The notes under the pieces: model-generated | Told to the model about the DNA's origin: nothing | The model's database searches: none | Seen by the model: the letters and a program-made list of their open reading frames with translations, nothing else | Shown here: one piece after another, positions 1 through 10,723 of the stretch | Layout of the letters: each line of letters opens with the position of its first letter | Numbering within the stretch: position 1 is the first letter of the stretch | Origin: Prochlorococcus sp. AG-402-L18 | GTDB lineage: Bacteria > Cyanobacteriota > Cyanobacteriia > PCC-6307 > Cyanobiaceae | Assembly (NCBI GenBank): GCA_003216725.1 | Contig: QCIL01000002.1 | Span: 62,001 to 126,000 of the forward strand | Direction: 5' to 3' | Length of the DNA stretch: 64,000 bases | Position numbers and translations under genes: made by a program

Positions 1-1
1 A

Positions 2-274
2 GAGAGATTATTTTGCGACTTTAACTATTGGAGTAATTTCTTTTCTCAAGACATGCAATTAATCTGGGATAAAGGCCACGGTGTTCCTTTAAACAAACTT
101 CCTGCAGGTGTGTCTGATATGATATTCCCTTATTTATTATTAGCACTGGCAGATTATAAAACTTCAAATAAAAAAATGCTTTCAGGAATTGGATTAGATA
201 ATTTGATAAATCTTTGGTTTGATAAATTTTCCCTAAACAAGAATGGTTATTTCGAACTTTTAGTCAAAATTTAA
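2..274 (+). CDS. Partial C-terminal end of an unrecognised protein
   Basis: An open frame enters from the left edge with no stop and ends in TAA at 272-274, giving about 90 C-terminal residues. An internal ATG at 53 is probably not the true start, because the frame stays open to base 2. The visible part has no signal peptide. A hydrophobic stretch (IFPYLLLALADY) is probably buried core and not membrane. I do not recognise the family. Composition matches the rest of the window. Confidence 0.55.
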   Translation, partial: ERLFCDFNYWSNFFSQDMQLIWDKGHGVPLNKLPAGVSDMIFPYLLLALADYKTSNKKMLSGIGLDNLINLWFDKFSLNKNGYFELLVKI

Positions 275-935
275 AACCATTTTACTGTAGATATAATAAT
301 ATTTAATTTAATTTAAAAAAAAAATTGGCTTAATTAATTCTGGAAAGTGTCAGAATATATTTAAGAATTTCAAAGTTTTTTTAACTCGTTGAACTTTGTA
401 GTTTTTCTCAACTTACTAAATAGCATTTTTGTTATTAATAGCTAAAGTTATAAATTAAAGCTCGAACTAATTCCATTAAGAATTGCTTTAATATAGCTCC
501 TAAAATCTTTAATATCGATATAAGTTGGAAATTAGTAAACTAATAAATAAATATAAAAATAGATTATTAAAATTTTAAGAGCGGACTAAATCCTCGTGGA
601 GTATTGGACTTTAGCCCGCTTTATATTTTTAGCAATGGATTTTTTGAGTGGCAAGTATTCTTAAACTAGTTAACCACAATTTCTAGTGTATAAATACTGA
701 TTATTTTCATGATTTCTTAATTTGTATCTTTAATAATAAATTAATCTTCAATATTTCTTTGATTTATAAAAACTTTACTTTAGTTTTGAATAAAATTTCT
801 TAAGAAAATCTCTAGTTGAATATCAAAAAAATTTTTTATGTTATATCTTTTTTTAAAGAAAATTATTCTTTATTTTTTGTCTATCATAGAACTAAATTAT
901 AGTAAAATTATGGCTATCTAACAAAGGTTAATTTT
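275..935. other. Long non-coding stretch before tRNA-Met
   Basis: About 660 bp of AT-rich DNA with no ORF above roughly 20 codons on either strand. It holds a weak inverted repeat (CAAAGTT at 371-377 with AACTTTG at 392-398, followed by T-rich sequence), which may end the upstream gene. It also holds the strong hairpin listed at 580-620. Such a gap is unusually large for this compact genome and could host a small RNA. Confidence 0.5.
580..630. terminator. Strong GC-rich hairpin with T-rich flank; terminator or end of a small RNA
   Basis: AGCGGACTAAATCC (580-593) pairs with GGACTTTAGCCCGCT (606-620). The stem is about 14 bp with one wobble pair and one bulge, and the loop is 12 nt. It is followed on the + strand by TTATATTTTT. 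On the - strand the flank is also T-rich, so it could work in both directions. It is the most GC-rich element in the 660 bp gap and no gene ends next to it, so it may terminate an unannotated small RNA. Confidence 0.5.
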
Positions 936-1012
<77 letters not shown>

Positions 1013-1056
1013 TCATATACCTAGCATACATCTTAAGGAGTCCATTTTCTCTTTTT

Positions 1057-2022
1057 TTAGGATTCTTGGAATTTTAGTTGACCTTTTACTTTTATTTGAA
1101 CACTTTCAGGAAAGTTTAAAACCTTATCTTGAAGGTCTTGTAATCTTAATTCAGATATCCAATCTAGTTGTTTTAAGAGATGCAAACCAACAGCATGTTT
1201 TGCTCTTTTTGATCCGTCTTCTACTTTCAATGCTAAGCCAATACCTTCGTTTACATTACTAAAACATTGTATCCCTTCAGCTCCGCTTTTACTTATAACA
1301 AGACCATGTGACGCCTGAATAATTTCTGTGTCAAATCTATTTTCACCACTAATCATTATTGGAAATGTAGTCATTGCTCTACTTATTTGTTCTAATTCAG
1401 CTCTTTCAGAACTGCTAAGTATTGAATATAATTTTGCCATCTCTAATAACTTCATATAAAGTGTTGGAGCTCCGCAGTCATCCCTTTCAGCAACAATATT
1501 TGAATCTGGAATTTCAAGTAATTCTGATACAATACGGAATATTTCAGATTGGAGGGGATGATTACCTTTTAAGTAACTTACAAAAGGCCAATTTAACTTT
1601 TTGCAGGTTGCAAGAAAAGCTGCGTGCTTACCTGAGCAATTATGTTCCAGTGGACTAGTATTTTTTATTGGACACTTTAAATTATTAATATCGATGTCAT
1701 ATTCCCATAAAATTTTGAAAGCTTCTCTCGTATGCAATATTGATCCACAATGTGATCCACATGCTATGGCAATAGATTTTGAAGGTTCATTAATTTTTGA
1801 AGCGGCACCACTACTAATGAAAGGTATTACTTGAAAAGGTTTTAATGCAGACCTGATAAAGCTTTTATATTCTGGGTTACCAGCGCACATTAATACCCTT
1901 CCTTTTTTATCGCTCACTACTGCATGTACTTTATGAATGGATTCAATATTTGAACCTCTCATTAAAATTACCTCTACAGGAGGATTATTAGATGTATAAA
2001 GATTTTTAAAGTTTGAACTCAT
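1057..2022 (-). CDS. L-asparaginase II family protein
   Basis: The 321-residue protein resembles the asparaginase II family (PF06089), which is related to the Rhizobium thermolabile asparaginase and would hydrolyse asparagine to aspartate and ammonia. Family-like segments are the N-terminal EVILMRGSNIESIHKVHAVV, the CGSHCG motif near residue 88, the HNCSGKHAAFL motif near 127, and AERDDCGAPT near 179. No signal peptide is visible, so it is probably cytoplasmic. It lies 1 bp after the CGLD27-like gene on the same strand and probably shares its transcript. Actual asparaginase activity is inferred, since family members are diverse. Confidence 0.85.
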   Translation of the reverse strand: MSSNFKNLYTSNNPPVEVILMRGSNIESIHKVHAVVSDKKGRVLMCAGNPEYKSFIRSALKPFQVIPFISSGAASKINEPSKSIAIACGSHCGSILHTREAFKILWEYDIDINNLKCPIKNTSPLEHNCSGKHAAFLATCKKLNWPFVSYLKGNHPLQSEIFRIVSELLEIPDSNIVAERDDCGAPTLYMKLLEMAKLYSILSSSERAELEQISRAMTTFPIMISGENRFDTEIIQASHGLVISKSGAEGIQCFSNVNEGIGLALKVEDGSKRAKHAVGLHLLKQLDWISELRLQDLQDKVLNFPESVQIKVKGQLKFQES

Positions 2023-2023
2023 A

Positions 2024-2521
2024 TTAGATATTGTTGTATTGGAAGAACAAGATACCGGATAATGCCATAATGAAAATAATTGAAGAAATTTGAATAATAT
2101 TTTTTAAAATAGGTTTGACCTCTTGTAGAGCTATTAGTGATTCTTTTTCCTTCAAGTTAATTGGTTTAATCCAAACTTGACCGTCATACCATCCTGATTC
2201 TTCATATTCTACTTTTTCTGAGGTTAATCTTTTAAAAATATGATTCCATCCAAGGTATAACCTTATTGATAAAAGAAATGGAAGAGATAAACTACTAAAA
2301 AAGCTTAATAAAACGTATTTAATAATAGAGGTTTTGAAATATGCACTTCCAGAGGAAATAATAAGAAAAACAATAAATGTTGCTATCCAAAATTTTAACA
2401 ATACCAATAAAAATAATTTTTTAGATTTTGGCCAAGAAAAGATTTTTGATTTTGATAATTCAATAAATTCATTTGTAGGCTGCTGCTCTTTTGGAACAGG
2501 ACAAGTTGACTCTTTCATCAA
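2024..2521 (-). CDS. CGLD27-like (DUF1230) membrane protein
   Basis: The 165-residue protein has two strongly hydrophobic spans (about residues 36-60 and 65-90) and a C-terminal hydrophobic segment (about 140-160). The segment WYDGQVWIKP followed by LKEKESLIALQEVKPIL matches the DUF1230/CGLD27 family, conserved in cyanobacteria, green algae, plants and diatoms. Plant members are chloroplast proteins of poorly defined function, with proposed links to iron or stress. It lies between rsfS and the asparaginase-like gene with spacings of 1-6 bp, which suggests one operon. Confidence 0.75.
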   Translation of the reverse strand: MMKESTCPVPKEQQPTNEFIELSKSKIFSWPKSKKLFLLVLLKFWIATFIVFLIISSGSAYFKTSIIKYVLLSFFSSLSLPFLLSIRLYLGWNHIFKRLTSEKVEYEESGWYDGQVWIKPINLKEKESLIALQEVKPILKNIIQISSIIFIMALSGILFFQYNNI

Positions 2522-2527
2522 TAATAT

Positions 2528-2878
2528 TTATGGAAAATTTAAATTCTCGCCGTTACCCCAGAATGATTCAAGATCATAAAATTTTCTTATTTCAGGTTGA
2601 AAGATATTTACTATTAAATCTCCATAATCAAGCAAAGCCCATTTTGCCTCATTTATGCCCTCTTTTCTTATAGGTTGTATATTTGCTTTTTGTCTTAATT
2701 CTCCTTCGACTGAATTACTAATTGATCTTACTTGTACATCTGACAAACCTTCAGCAATAAGTATCCATTCACTAATATATGAAACTTTATCAATATTAAT
2801 TAACTTTATATCTCGAGCTTTCTTCTCATCACATGCTTTAGCTGCTATTAAAACTAACTTCTTATTGTCCATAGACAT
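2528..2878 (-). CDS. rsfS: Ribosomal silencing factor RsfS (Iojap)
   Basis: RsfS binds ribosomal protein L14 on the 50S subunit and blocks subunit joining when nutrients are scarce. The family core is visible: ARDIKLINIDKVSYISEWILIAEG, then the conserved AKWALLDYGDLIVNIFQPEIRKFYDLESFWG near the C-terminus. The frame is open further upstream to 2944, but ATG at 2878 (MSMDNKK) fits the usual family length of about 115 residues. That start overlaps the end of the DUF3318 gene by 17 bp, so translation is probably coupled. Confidence 0.88.
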   Translation of the reverse strand: MSMDNKKLVLIAAKACDEKKARDIKLINIDKVSYISEWILIAEGLSDVQVRSISNSVEGELRQKANIQPIRKEGINEAKWALLDYGDLIVNIFQPEIRKFYDLESFWGNGENLNFP

Positions 2879-3500
2879 TTTCACTAGATACTGATTTCTC
2901 TGAACCTTCTTGTTGAGATAGTTCAGATCTCGCTTTCTCTGCACTTTTCCTTAAAGCCTCTAATCTATCTTCGTAATAACTTCTTTTTTTCTTTTTCCTT
3001 GTTTTATCTATAAGTTCTTTTAAAGCTCCACCAAGACTTTTATAGGCATTAGGAATACTGTATCCAAATCTACATGCAAGATCAATTGCTCTTTCATCTG
3101 CATAAATTGCGTCTTGTAGTTTCTTTTCAGAATTATTCTTAATGTAAAGTCTATATCCTGCAAAACTTGATAAACCAAGTGCCAGAAGTAAAAGTAATCC
3201 ATCTTGAACCCATAATTCACCTATTGCTCCTCCAAGACCTATAGCTAAAGCAGCCATTTCCCAACCATCTCTTGGAATCGCGTCGTTTTGAATCTTTCCA
3301 ACTTCGTGCCAGAACATTAAATTCCTGTGATCAATTGCAAAATTATCCCATTCTTCCAAATCTATCTGTATCTCAACCTCGTCGCGTCCTATTTCTTCAA
3401 GTGTAATCAATGGAGGATCTATAGCGGCAGCGGCTTCAATAAAAACCCAACTTTCATTCTCTGGTGGCAACAAACTTTTTAGTCGTTGAAGTTCGCTCAT
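2862..3500 (-). CDS. DUF3318 cyanobacterial membrane-associated protein
   Basis: Starting at ATG 3500 (MSELQRLKSLLPPE) the protein has 212 residues. The N-terminal region is acidic and carries WVFIEAAAAIDPPLI. A central hydrophobic hairpin (about residues 85-120) is rich in Gly, Ala and Leu and is probably one or two membrane spans. The C-terminus is a charged helical segment. It matches the cyanobacteria-only DUF3318 family as I remember it, and its function is unknown. An upstream in-frame start at 3548 would add 16 residues but lacks family support. It is the first gene of a leftward operon divergent from carB. Confidence 0.7.
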   Translation of the reverse strand: MSELQRLKSLLPPENESWVFIEAAAAIDPPLITLEEIGRDEVEIQIDLEEWDNFAIDHRNLMFWHEVGKIQNDAIPRDGWEMAALAIGLGGAIGELWVQDGLLLLLALGLSSFAGYRLYIKNNSEKKLQDAIYADERAIDLACRFGYSIPNAYKSLGGALKELIDKTRKKKKRSYYEDRLEALRKSAEKARSELSQQEGSEKSVSSENVYGQ

Positions 3501-3608
3501 AAATAATATTTTTCTACCAATACTATAGAAACAAATGTTGCTTTTCAAGTAACTTGATTAACATCTGATGATTTATAAGTAGCATTAAATAAATGATGAT
3601 TTTTAATT

Positions 3609-6600
3609 ATGCCTCAAAGAGGTGACCTTAAAAGAATACTTATCCTTGGTTCAGGTCCCATTGTTATAGGACAAGCATGTGAATTTGATTATTCTGGTAC
3701 ACAAGCTTGTAAAGCATTAAGAAAAGCTGGATATGAAGTTATTTTAATTAATTCAAATCCAGCATCTATAATGACTGATCCAGAAATAGCAAATAAAACA
3801 TATATTGAGCCTCTTACTCCAGAAATAGTCTCTCAAATAATTATTAAAGAAAAACCGGATGCTATGCTCCCAACGATGGGAGGCCAGACAGCTTTAAATT
3901 TAGCGGTAAAATTATCTGAATCTGATTTTTTAAAAATTAATAATGTTGAATTAATTGGGGCCGACTTACAAGCTATTAATAAGGCTGAAGATAGGAAGCT
4001 ATTTAAAGAATCAATGGAAAGGATAAATGTAAATGTTTGTCCGTCAGGTATCGCTTCAACTTTGTTTGAAGCTAGAGAGGTATCTAAACAAATAAATTCA
4101 TATCCGCTAATAATTAGACCCGCTTTTACTTTAGGAGGAGTAGGAGGAGGAATTGCGTATAATCTTGAGGAGTTTACTGATCTCTGTAAATCTGGTTTAG
4201 AGGAAAGTCCTTGTAATCAAATATTGATTGAAAAATCTTTAATTGGCTGGAAGGAATTTGAATTAGAAGTTATGAGAGATAAGGCTGATAATGTTGTCAT
4301 TATTTGTAGTATTGAAAATCTAGACCCTATGGGTGTTCATACTGGTGATTCAATTACTGTTGCCCCCGCACAAACGTTAACGGACAAAGAGTATCAAAGA
4401 CTTAGAGATCTATCTTTAAAAATTATTAGAGAAGTTGGTGTAGAGACAGGAGGTAGTAATATTCAATTTGCTGTAAATCCAAATAGTGGAGAAGTTATTG
4501 TTATTGAGATGAATCCTCGAGTAAGTAGATCTTCCGCTTTAGCTAGTAAAGCCACTGGATTTCCTATTGCAAAAATTGCAGCTTTATTATCGGTGGGATA
4601 TACGCTTGATGAAATTATTAACGATATTACGAAGAAAACACCTGCTTGCTTTGAACCATCAATAGATTACGTTGTAACAAAGATACCTAGATTTGCCTTT
4701 GAAAAGTTTAAAGGATCATCAAACATCTTAAATACAGCTATGAAGTCTGTTGGAGAAGCAATGGCTATTGGTCGTTCGTTTGAAGAATCCTTTCAAAAAG
4801 CTCTTAGATCTTTAGAAATTGGCATTTCTGGATGGGAATGTGATGCTATTGAAGATTTTAATAACGAAAACGAATTACAAAATAGTTTAAGAAATCCCAC
4901 TCCAGAAAGGATTCTTATCTTAAAAAAAGCAATGGAATCTGGAAAATCTGATAAATTTATAAATGAAATAACAAACATTGACTTGTGGTTTATAGAGAAA
5001 TTACGAAATATTTTTAATTTCCAAGATAATTTTTTAAAAGGAAAAGAACTTAAAAATTTAGATAGGGATTTAATGCTAAAGGCAAAACAAATTGGCTTTT
5101 CTGACCAACAGATTGCCAATTTAACCGATTCTGATTTTTATGAAGTTAGAAATCATCGAAAGAATTTAAATATTTACCCAATTTTTAAAACCGTTGATAC
5201 TTGTTCAGCTGAATTTTCTTCTCAAACTCCCTACCATTACTCTACATATGAAGAGTCTTTTTCAAATAAAAAAGTCCAAAAGTTTGACAATGAAGTTTTT
5301 ACTGAAAAAGAAACTTTATTTAATAAAATTATGATTTTGGGAGGTGGACCCAACAGGATTGGTCAAGGCATTGAATTTGATTATTGCTGCTGCCATGCTT
5401 CGTATCAAGCCTCGGATAATGGTTATAAAACAATAATGGTAAATAGTAATCCTGAAACTGTTTCTACTGACTACGACACAAGTGACATTTTATATTTTGA
5501 ACCGGTCACATTAGAAGATGTTCTCAACATAATTGAAGCTGAGAATCCTCAAGGATTAATAGTACAATTTGGGGGACAGACTCCTCTGAAATTATCATTA
5601 CCTCTGCTTAAGTGGTTAGAATCTGAGGATGGAGTTAAATCAGGTTCTAAAATATTAGGAACATCACCTGTTTCTATTGATATAGCAGAAGATAGAGAGG
5701 AATTTACAAAAATACTTGATGAATTAAAAATCAGACAACCTCTCAATGGAATTGCACGTAATAAAGAACAAGCATTACAAGTCGCAAATAATATTGGTTT
5801 TCCATTAGTTGTTAGACCTTCTTACGTTTTAGGTGGAAGAGCTATGGAAATAGTTAAAGATAAAAATGAATTAACGAAATATATTTCAGAAGCAGTTAAG
5901 GTTTCTCCAGATCATCCTATTCTTCTTGATCAGTATTTAAGTAATGCAATTGAGATAGATGTTGATGCTCTATGTGACGCTTGTGGTTCTGTTGTTATCG
6001 CGGGTCTTATGGAACATGTAGAACCCGCTGGCATTCATTCTGGGGATTCAGCATGTTGCCTCCCCTCAATTTCTTTAACAAAATCCACATTAGTTACTGT
6101 CAAAAGATGGACACAATTAATAGCAAAAAGACTAGATGTCGTTGGTTTAATTAATTTGCAATTTGCAGTAAGAAAATTAAATAATGAAGAAAGTGAATTA
6201 TTTATTCTTGAGGCAAATCCAAGAGCCTCAAGAACAATACCTTTTGTCTCTAAAGCGATTGGTAAACCTGTAGCCAAATTGGCTACTCAATTAATGCAAG
6301 GTAAAACACTAAGTGATATAGATTTTACAGAGGAATTAATCCCTAAATATCAGGCTGTAAAGGAAGCAGTACTACCTTTTAAAAGATTTCCTGGATCTGA
6401 TACTTTATTAGGACCTGAGATGAGGTCTACAGGCGAAGTTATGGGTTTGGCAGAGGATTTTGGCCTTGCCTATGCTAAGTCTGAATTGGCAGCAGGTAAC
6501 GGTGTTCCAGATGCAGGTATAGCTTTTTTATCAACAAATGATTTAGATAAGGATAATTTAGAATACATAGCGAAAGAACTTATCAATCTTGGTTTCAAGT

Positions 6601-6908
6601 TAATTGCTACTAGAGGTACTGCAAATTATCTTTCAAATCTCGGAATCCAAGTTGATGAAGTTTTAAAAGTTCATGAGGGTAGACCTAATATTGAGGATTC
6701 TATTCGATCTGGCCTGGTTCAATTAGTTATTAATACTCCTGTGGGTTCGCAAGCTTTACATGATGATGCTTATCTAAGAAGAGCAGCTTTAGAATACAAT
6801 ATACCTACTTTTACAACTATACCTGCTGCAAAAGCTGCCATACAGGCAATAAAATCTCTACGTTTAAATAAGTTTGATACTTTATCTCTTCAAGAAATTC
6901 ATAAGTAA
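3609..6908 (+). CDS. carB: Carbamoyl-phosphate synthase large subunit
   Basis: CarB makes carbamoyl phosphate from glutamine-derived ammonia, bicarbonate and two ATP, for arginine and pyrimidine synthesis. The 1099-residue length is typical. It has two homologous halves: the first begins [20 protein letters not shown] near residue 14, the second [15 protein letters not shown] near residue 577. Each carries an ATP-grasp region ending in [18 protein letters not shown] or [18 protein letters not shown]. The C-terminal allosteric MGS-like domain (from about residue 970) holds [15 protein letters not shown]. carA is not in the window. The gene is transcribed away from the DUF3318 operon. Confidence 0.98.
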   Translation: MPQRGDLKRILILGSGPIVIGQACEFDYSGTQACKALRKAGYEVILINSNPASIMTDPEIANKTYIEPLTPEIVSQIIIKEKPDAMLPTMGGQTALNLAVKLSESDFLKINNVELIGADLQAINKAEDRKLFKESMERINVNVCPSGIASTLFEAREVSKQINSYPLIIRPAFTLGGVGGGIAYNLEEFTDLCKSGLEESPCNQILIEKSLIGWKEFELEVMRDKADNVVIICSIENLDPMGVHTGDSITVAPAQTLTDKEYQRLRDLSLKIIREVGVETGGSNIQFAVNPNSGEVIVIEMNPRVSRSSALASKATGFPIAKIAALLSVGYTLDEIINDITKKTPACFEPSIDYVVTKIPRFAFEKFKGSSNILNTAMKSVGEAMAIGRSFEESFQKALRSLEIGISGWECDAIEDFNNENELQNSLRNPTPERILILKKAMESGKSDKFINEITNIDLWFIEKLRNIFNFQDNFLKGKELKNLDRDLMLKAKQIGFSDQQIANLTDSDFYEVRNHRKNLNIYPIFKTVDTCSAEFSSQTPYHYSTYEESFSNKKVQKFDNEVFTEKETLFNKIMILGGGPNRIGQGIEFDYCCCHASYQASDNGYKTIMVNSNPETVSTDYDTSDILYFEPVTLEDVLNIIEAENPQGLIVQFGGQTPLKLSLPLLKWLESEDGVKSGSKILGTSPVSIDIAEDREEFTKILDELKIRQPLNGIARNKEQALQVANNIGFPLVVRPSYVLGGRAMEIVKDKNELTKYISEAVKVSPDHPILLDQYLSNAIEIDVDALCDACGSVVIAGLMEHVEPAGIHSGDSACCLPSISLTKSTLVTVKRWTQLIAKRLDVVGLINLQFAVRKLNNEESELFILEANPRASRTIPFVSKAIGKPVAKLATQLMQGKTLSDIDFTEELIPKYQAVKEAVLPFKRFPGSDTLLGPEMRSTGEVMGLAEDFGLAYAKSELAAGNGVPDAGIAFLSTNDLDKDNLEYIAKELINLGFKLIATRGTANYLSNLGIQVDEVLKVHEGRPNIEDSIRSGLVQLVINTPVGSQALHDDAYLRRAALEYNIPTFTTIPAAKAAIQAIKSLRLNKFDTLSLQEIHK

Positions 6909-6916
6909 TATGTGAT

Positions 6917-7135
6917 TTATTCAAAAATTTTCAGCTTTTCTCTTAATTGATTTGCTAGTGAGTTTCTTCCTATTGAAAGCAATTTTAAAGTGTCTTCGTG
7001 CATTTTTAATTGCGTTTCTGCTATTTGCAATCCTTTTATAATTTCTTTAATATCATTAGATAGATCATTAATTTTATATTTTTTCCCCTCAAATGTTAGA
7101 ACTGGGTTAACAGAATCATTTGTGTTTTCACTCAT
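6917..7135 (-). CDS. Small DUF6447-like protein
   Basis: A 72-residue soluble protein with a short beta-like N-terminal half (VLTFEGKKYKINDLSNDIK) and a helical, probably coiled-coil C-terminal half (IAETQLKMHEDTLKLLSIG). It resembles the DUF6447 family of marine picocyanobacteria, which has no known function. It lies tail to tail with carB (8 bp gap) and 30 bp downstream of the ABC exporter, with which it may be cotranscribed. Confidence 0.65.
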   Translation of the reverse strand: MSENTNDSVNPVLTFEGKKYKINDLSNDIKEIIKGLQIAETQLKMHEDTLKLLSIGRNSLANQLREKLKIFE

Positions 7136-7165
7136 AGATTTAAGTTTTTAATATTTAAGATAGAG

Positions 7166-8872
7166 TTATAGTTCTTTAATCAATTGTTTTTCACATAATT
7201 CTTTATAAATTCCATTTTTATTTAATAGATTTATATGCTTACCAACCTCAATAATTTCGCCCTTATCGAAGACAACTATTTTATCTGCTTCTTGGGTAGT
7301 AGATAATCTATGTGCAATTACAATAACAGTTCTATTTCTCATGGCTCTATTTAGCCCTTCTTGAACTTCTGACTCTGATTCTGCATCTAATGCACTTGTA
7401 GCTTCATCCAAAAGAAGGATGGATGGATTCCCTAGTATTGCTCTTGCAATTGCTATTCTCTGAATCTGGCCCCCTGATAAATTTAATCCCCTTTCAGTTA
7501 TCTTGGTTTCATATTTATTGGGCAGCTTTTGAATGAAGCTATGAGCATTTGCCTTTTTTGCTGATTCTATAACTTCTTCTTTAGTAAAACTCCTTCCCAT
7601 TTTTATTACATCAATAACTTTTCCTGAAAATAAAAAAGGCTGTTGTTGTACTAATGCAATATTTTTTCTTATATCTTTTGTATTTAATAATTTTAGATTT
7701 TTATTATCAATATAAATGTCTCCATTATTTGGGGTTATGAATTTTAATATCAAGGCCATCATTGTACTTTTACCTGCCCCAGAAGATCCAACGAAAGCTG
7801 TTACTTGCCCTTTATTAATTTCCAAATTTATATTTTTAAGGACTTGATTATCTTTTTTGTATTCAAAATCAACTTTCTTAAAACTTATATTGCCTTCAAT
7901 ATTGGATATCCTTATTAAATTTTCTTTGTCATCTTCAATAGGTTCAAGATTTATGTTTCTCAATCTTTTTATTGATGCTTCTGCTTGTTTATAGTCATTG
8001 AAATTTGTACTGACATGACTTATTGGATCAATAAGCATCAATATTGCAGCAAAGAAACTGCTAAATTCTTCACTTGTTAGAAGGTCTAGGTTAATTCTTG
8101 CGGCTCCTAAACCTAATATTGCTAATATTCCAAATGCTTCTACAAAGCCAACTACTGGATGCTGAAATGCAAGTAATTTTAATGTTTTATATTTTGCTTT
8201 TTTATTTGCACTTAATCTTTTATAAAATCGATTCTCAATCCAATTTTCTGCAGCAAAAGCTCTTATGGTTTTCATTCCGTTTATAGATTCACCTATTAAA
8301 CTTGCTAAGTTACTTGTTGATTCTTGACTTTTTTCTGATGCTAATAAAACTCTTCTACCAAAACTATTGACTGAAAGAATAATCAATGGAGCTAGTACAA
8401 AGGTGGATAATGTTAGTGACCAATCTAAATAAAACATATATATTACCACCGCAAATAATTGTAAGGTGCATGGAATAGTATCTTGAGCTGTTTTATAAAT
8501 AACTTCGCTTACTCTATCCGCATCTTCAGTAAGCCTATATGTGATATCTCCGGCTGATATCTTTTCAACAGAATTCATATCTATTTTTTGAATTTTGCTA
8601 AATAAATTTCCCCTCATTACTTCACTAATTTCTAAAGAAGGTTTTGCTATGAATACATCCTGTCCAAATTGAGCAGTTTTTTGAATTAAAAATACTAATA
8701 ATGATTTAAATATTATGCTCGAAACTTTTGAAAGATCACCAGATCCAATAGCTGGGATTAAGTTTCCAGCTAAATAAGCTAACAAAGGCCAACAAGCTAC
8801 GTAGATAAGCATGCATAAAAAGCCTTTTATAAACCTATTTAGATATGGTCTGACTGGAGGTATTAATTTCAA
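7166..8872 (-). CDS. ABC exporter, fused permease/ATPase (MsbA/MDR type)
   Basis: A 568-residue half-transporter. About residues 1-300 form a six-span membrane domain. The nucleotide-binding domain carries Walker A GSSGAGKST (near 362), the ABC signature LSGGQ (near 466), Walker B ILLLDEATSALD and the H-loop IAHRLST. Such proteins act as homo- or heterodimers that export lipids, glycolipids or drugs. The substrate cannot be read from sequence. Glycolipid or LPS-lipid export is plausible by analogy with MsbA. The gene is divergent from the S4-domain gene. Confidence 0.92.
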   Translation of the reverse strand: MKLIPPVRPYLNRFIKGFLCMLIYVACWPLLAYLAGNLIPAIGSGDLSKVSSIIFKSLLVFLIQKTAQFGQDVFIAKPSLEISEVMRGNLFSKIQKIDMNSVEKISAGDITYRLTEDADRVSEVIYKTAQDTIPCTLQLFAVVIYMFYLDWSLTLSTFVLAPLIILSVNSFGRRVLLASEKSQESTSNLASLIGESINGMKTIRAFAAENWIENRFYKRLSANKKAKYKTLKLLAFQHPVVGFVEAFGILAILGLGAARINLDLLTSEEFSSFFAAILMLIDPISHVSTNFNDYKQAEASIKRLRNINLEPIEDDKENLIRISNIEGNISFKKVDFEYKKDNQVLKNINLEINKGQVTAFVGSSGAGKSTMMALILKFITPNNGDIYIDNKNLKLLNTKDIRKNIALVQQQPFLFSGKVIDVIKMGRSFTKEEVIESAKKANAHSFIQKLPNKYETKITERGLNLSGGQIQRIAIARAILGNPSILLLDEATSALDAESESEVQEGLNRAMRNRTVIVIAHRLSTTQEADKIVVFDKGEIIEVGKHINLLNKNGIYKELCEKQLIKEL

Positions 8873-8931
8873 GATATTATATATTTTATTACTTATCCTA
8901 CTTTAATTAATATCCTTGGGTGTACAAAACA

Positions 8932-9105
8932 ATGAAATTAGATCAATTCTTAAAATGGAAAAATTTGGTCGCATCAGGTGGAGAGGCAAAAATCCTTATA
9001 AAATCCGGATCTGTAAAAGTTAATGGTGAAACTGAAACTAGGAGAGGAAGGAAATTAAACAAGGGAGATAAAGTTATGTTTCTAAAAAATGAATTAATTT
9101 TTTAA
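8932..9105 (+). CDS. S4-domain RNA-binding protein (YbcJ/YaaA type)
   Basis: The 57-residue protein is almost entirely an S4 fold: MKLDQFLKWKNLVASGG, then KILIKSGSVKVNGE and RRGRKLNKGDKV. The last two are the typical RNA-contacting turn and basic strand. Family members bind structured RNA, often rRNA or tRNA. I chose ATG 8932 over GTG 8920 because the fold starts directly there. It is followed 55 bp later by tpiA on the same strand. Confidence 0.85.
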   Translation: MKLDQFLKWKNLVASGGEAKILIKSGSVKVNGETETRRGRKLNKGDKVMFLKNELIF

Positions 9106-9160
9106 TAGTTGGCCTATTCCACTCAGTTTATATTAATATGATTTTCTTGGAGCTTGTATT

Positions 9161-9886
9161 TTGAGAAAATCTGTTATCGCTGGTAATTGGAAAATGCACA
9201 TGACTTGCGCTGAAACTAAGTCTTACCTTGAACAGTTTATACCTTTAATAAAAAACATTAGTGATGATCGTAGAATAGTTATTGCACCACCTTTTACAGC
9301 TATTTCAACTTTCTCTAATAATTCTGATTTTAATCTTTTAGAAATTTCTAGTCAAAATATTCATTGGGAAGATGAAGGAGCATTTACAGCGGAAATATCT
9401 CCAAAAATGCTTCTTGAACATAGAGTCTCATATGCAATAGTTGGTCATAGTGAACCAAGGAAATACTTTAGTGAAAGTGATGAACAAATTAATAAAAGAG
9501 CGGTTTTCGCTCAGTCATGTGGGCTTACTCCAATTGTTTGTGTTGGAGAATCATTAGAACAAAGAGAGAGAGGTGAAGCAGATAGAGTTATTACTAGACA
9601 AGTTGAACAAGGACTGGAAAATACAGATCCATCAAATCTCATAGTTGCCTATGAACCAATTTGGGCTATAGGTACAGGTAAAACATGTGAGGCTATCGAC
9701 GCTAATAAGATTTGTTCTTTGATTCGAAAATTAATTGGTTTTGAAGATGTGATAATTCAATATGGAGGATCTGTTAAACCTAATAATATTGACGAAATTA
9801 TGTCGATGAGTGATATAGATGGGGTTTTAGTTGGAGGGGCATCATTAGACCCTAACAGTTTCGCAAGAATTGCAAATTACCAATAA
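9161..9886 (+). CDS. tpiA: Triosephosphate isomerase
   Basis: TpiA interconverts dihydroxyacetone phosphate and glyceraldehyde 3-phosphate in the Calvin cycle and glycolysis. The 241-residue barrel shows the N-terminal GNWKMH (substrate Lys), the catalytic-His region [12 protein letters not shown], the catalytic Glu165 in [11 protein letters not shown], and the phosphate-binding GGSVKP and GVLVGGASL loops. The start is TTG at 9161, preceded by a GGAG ribosome site. The 3' end overlaps folP by 17 bp, which implies coupled translation. Confidence 0.97.
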   Translation: MRKSVIAGNWKMHMTCAETKSYLEQFIPLIKNISDDRRIVIAPPFTAISTFSNNSDFNLLEISSQNIHWEDEGAFTAEISPKMLLEHRVSYAIVGHSEPRKYFSESDEQINKRAVFAQSCGLTPIVCVGESLEQRERGEADRVITRQVEQGLENTDPSNLIVAYEPIWAIGTGKTCEAIDANKICSLIRKLIGFEDVIIQYGGSVKPNNIDEIMSMSDIDGVLVGGASLDPNSFARIANYQ

Positions 9887-10715
9887 GACAAACCCATGGC
9901 CTAAAGGCTGGAGACAAAAAACTTCGATTATGGGGGTTATTAATTTAACTCCAGATTCTTTTAGTGATGGAGGAGATTTAAATTCTACAAAAAAAGTATT
10001 GGATCAAGTTATTCATTTTTTGCGTAATGGTGTTGATGTTATTGATCTTGGTGCTCAGAGCACAAGGCCTGGGGCTGAAGAAGTTGGATCTAATATAGAA
10101 ATAAAAAGATTGATACCTTATCTGAAATTAATAAAATCTGAATTTCCAGAGATCTTAATTTCTATTGATACATTTAATTCTGAAGTAGCTCATGAAGCTC
10201 TTTTAAATGGGGCTAACTGGATAAATGATGTTACAGGAGGAAGAAGGGATAAGAAAATATTGGATGTTGTTTCAAAATTTAAATGCCCATTCGTCATAAC
10301 TCATAGTCGTGGAAATAGTCAAAATATGAATGAACTTTCAAAATACAAAAATGTACTGAGTGAGGTAAAGTGCTCTCTTGAGACTTTAATAAATAATTCT
10401 TTAGAGAAAAACATTTCTAAAAAAAATATAATTTTGGATCCTGGAATAGGGTTTTCAAAAGATTTAGATCAAAATTTGGAAATTTTAAGAAATCTGGATG
10501 GATTTAAAAAATTAAATTTCCCAATCTTAATTGGTGCATCAAGGAAAAGATTTATAGGGGAAATTCTAAATGAAATAAATCCTAAAGAAAGAGATATTGG
10601 AACGCTTGCAATTAGTTGTCTCTGTTCACATTTTAATGTCGATATTGTGAGAGTTCATAATGTAAAAATGAACTCTCAAATATTAAAAGTTGCTGATAAG
10701 ATTTACAGAAAATAG
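9870..10715 (+). CDS. folP: Dihydropteroate synthase
   Basis: FolP joins 6-hydroxymethyl-dihydropterin pyrophosphate to p-aminobenzoate in folate synthesis. The 281-residue protein has the family signature [15 protein letters not shown] near residue 21, the [12 protein letters not shown] motif, the SIDTF and NDVTGG motifs, the ILDPGIGF segment and GASRKRFIG near the end. Translation must begin upstream of the signature, and the only suitable codon is TTG 9870 inside tpiA. Folate made here feeds MetH and Fmt, both encoded in this window. Confidence 0.96.
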   Translation: MQITNKTNPWPKGWRQKTSIMGVINLTPDSFSDGGDLNSTKKVLDQVIHFLRNGVDVIDLGAQSTRPGAEEVGSNIEIKRLIPYLKLIKSEFPEILISIDTFNSEVAHEALLNGANWINDVTGGRRDKKILDVVSKFKCPFVITHSRGNSQNMNELSKYKNVLSEVKCSLETLINNSLEKNISKKNIILDPGIGFSKDLDQNLEILRNLDGFKKLNFPILIGASRKRFIGEILNEINPKERDIGTLAISCLCSHFNVDIVRVHNVKMNSQILKVADKIYRK

Positions 10716-10723
10716 AAGGATTA

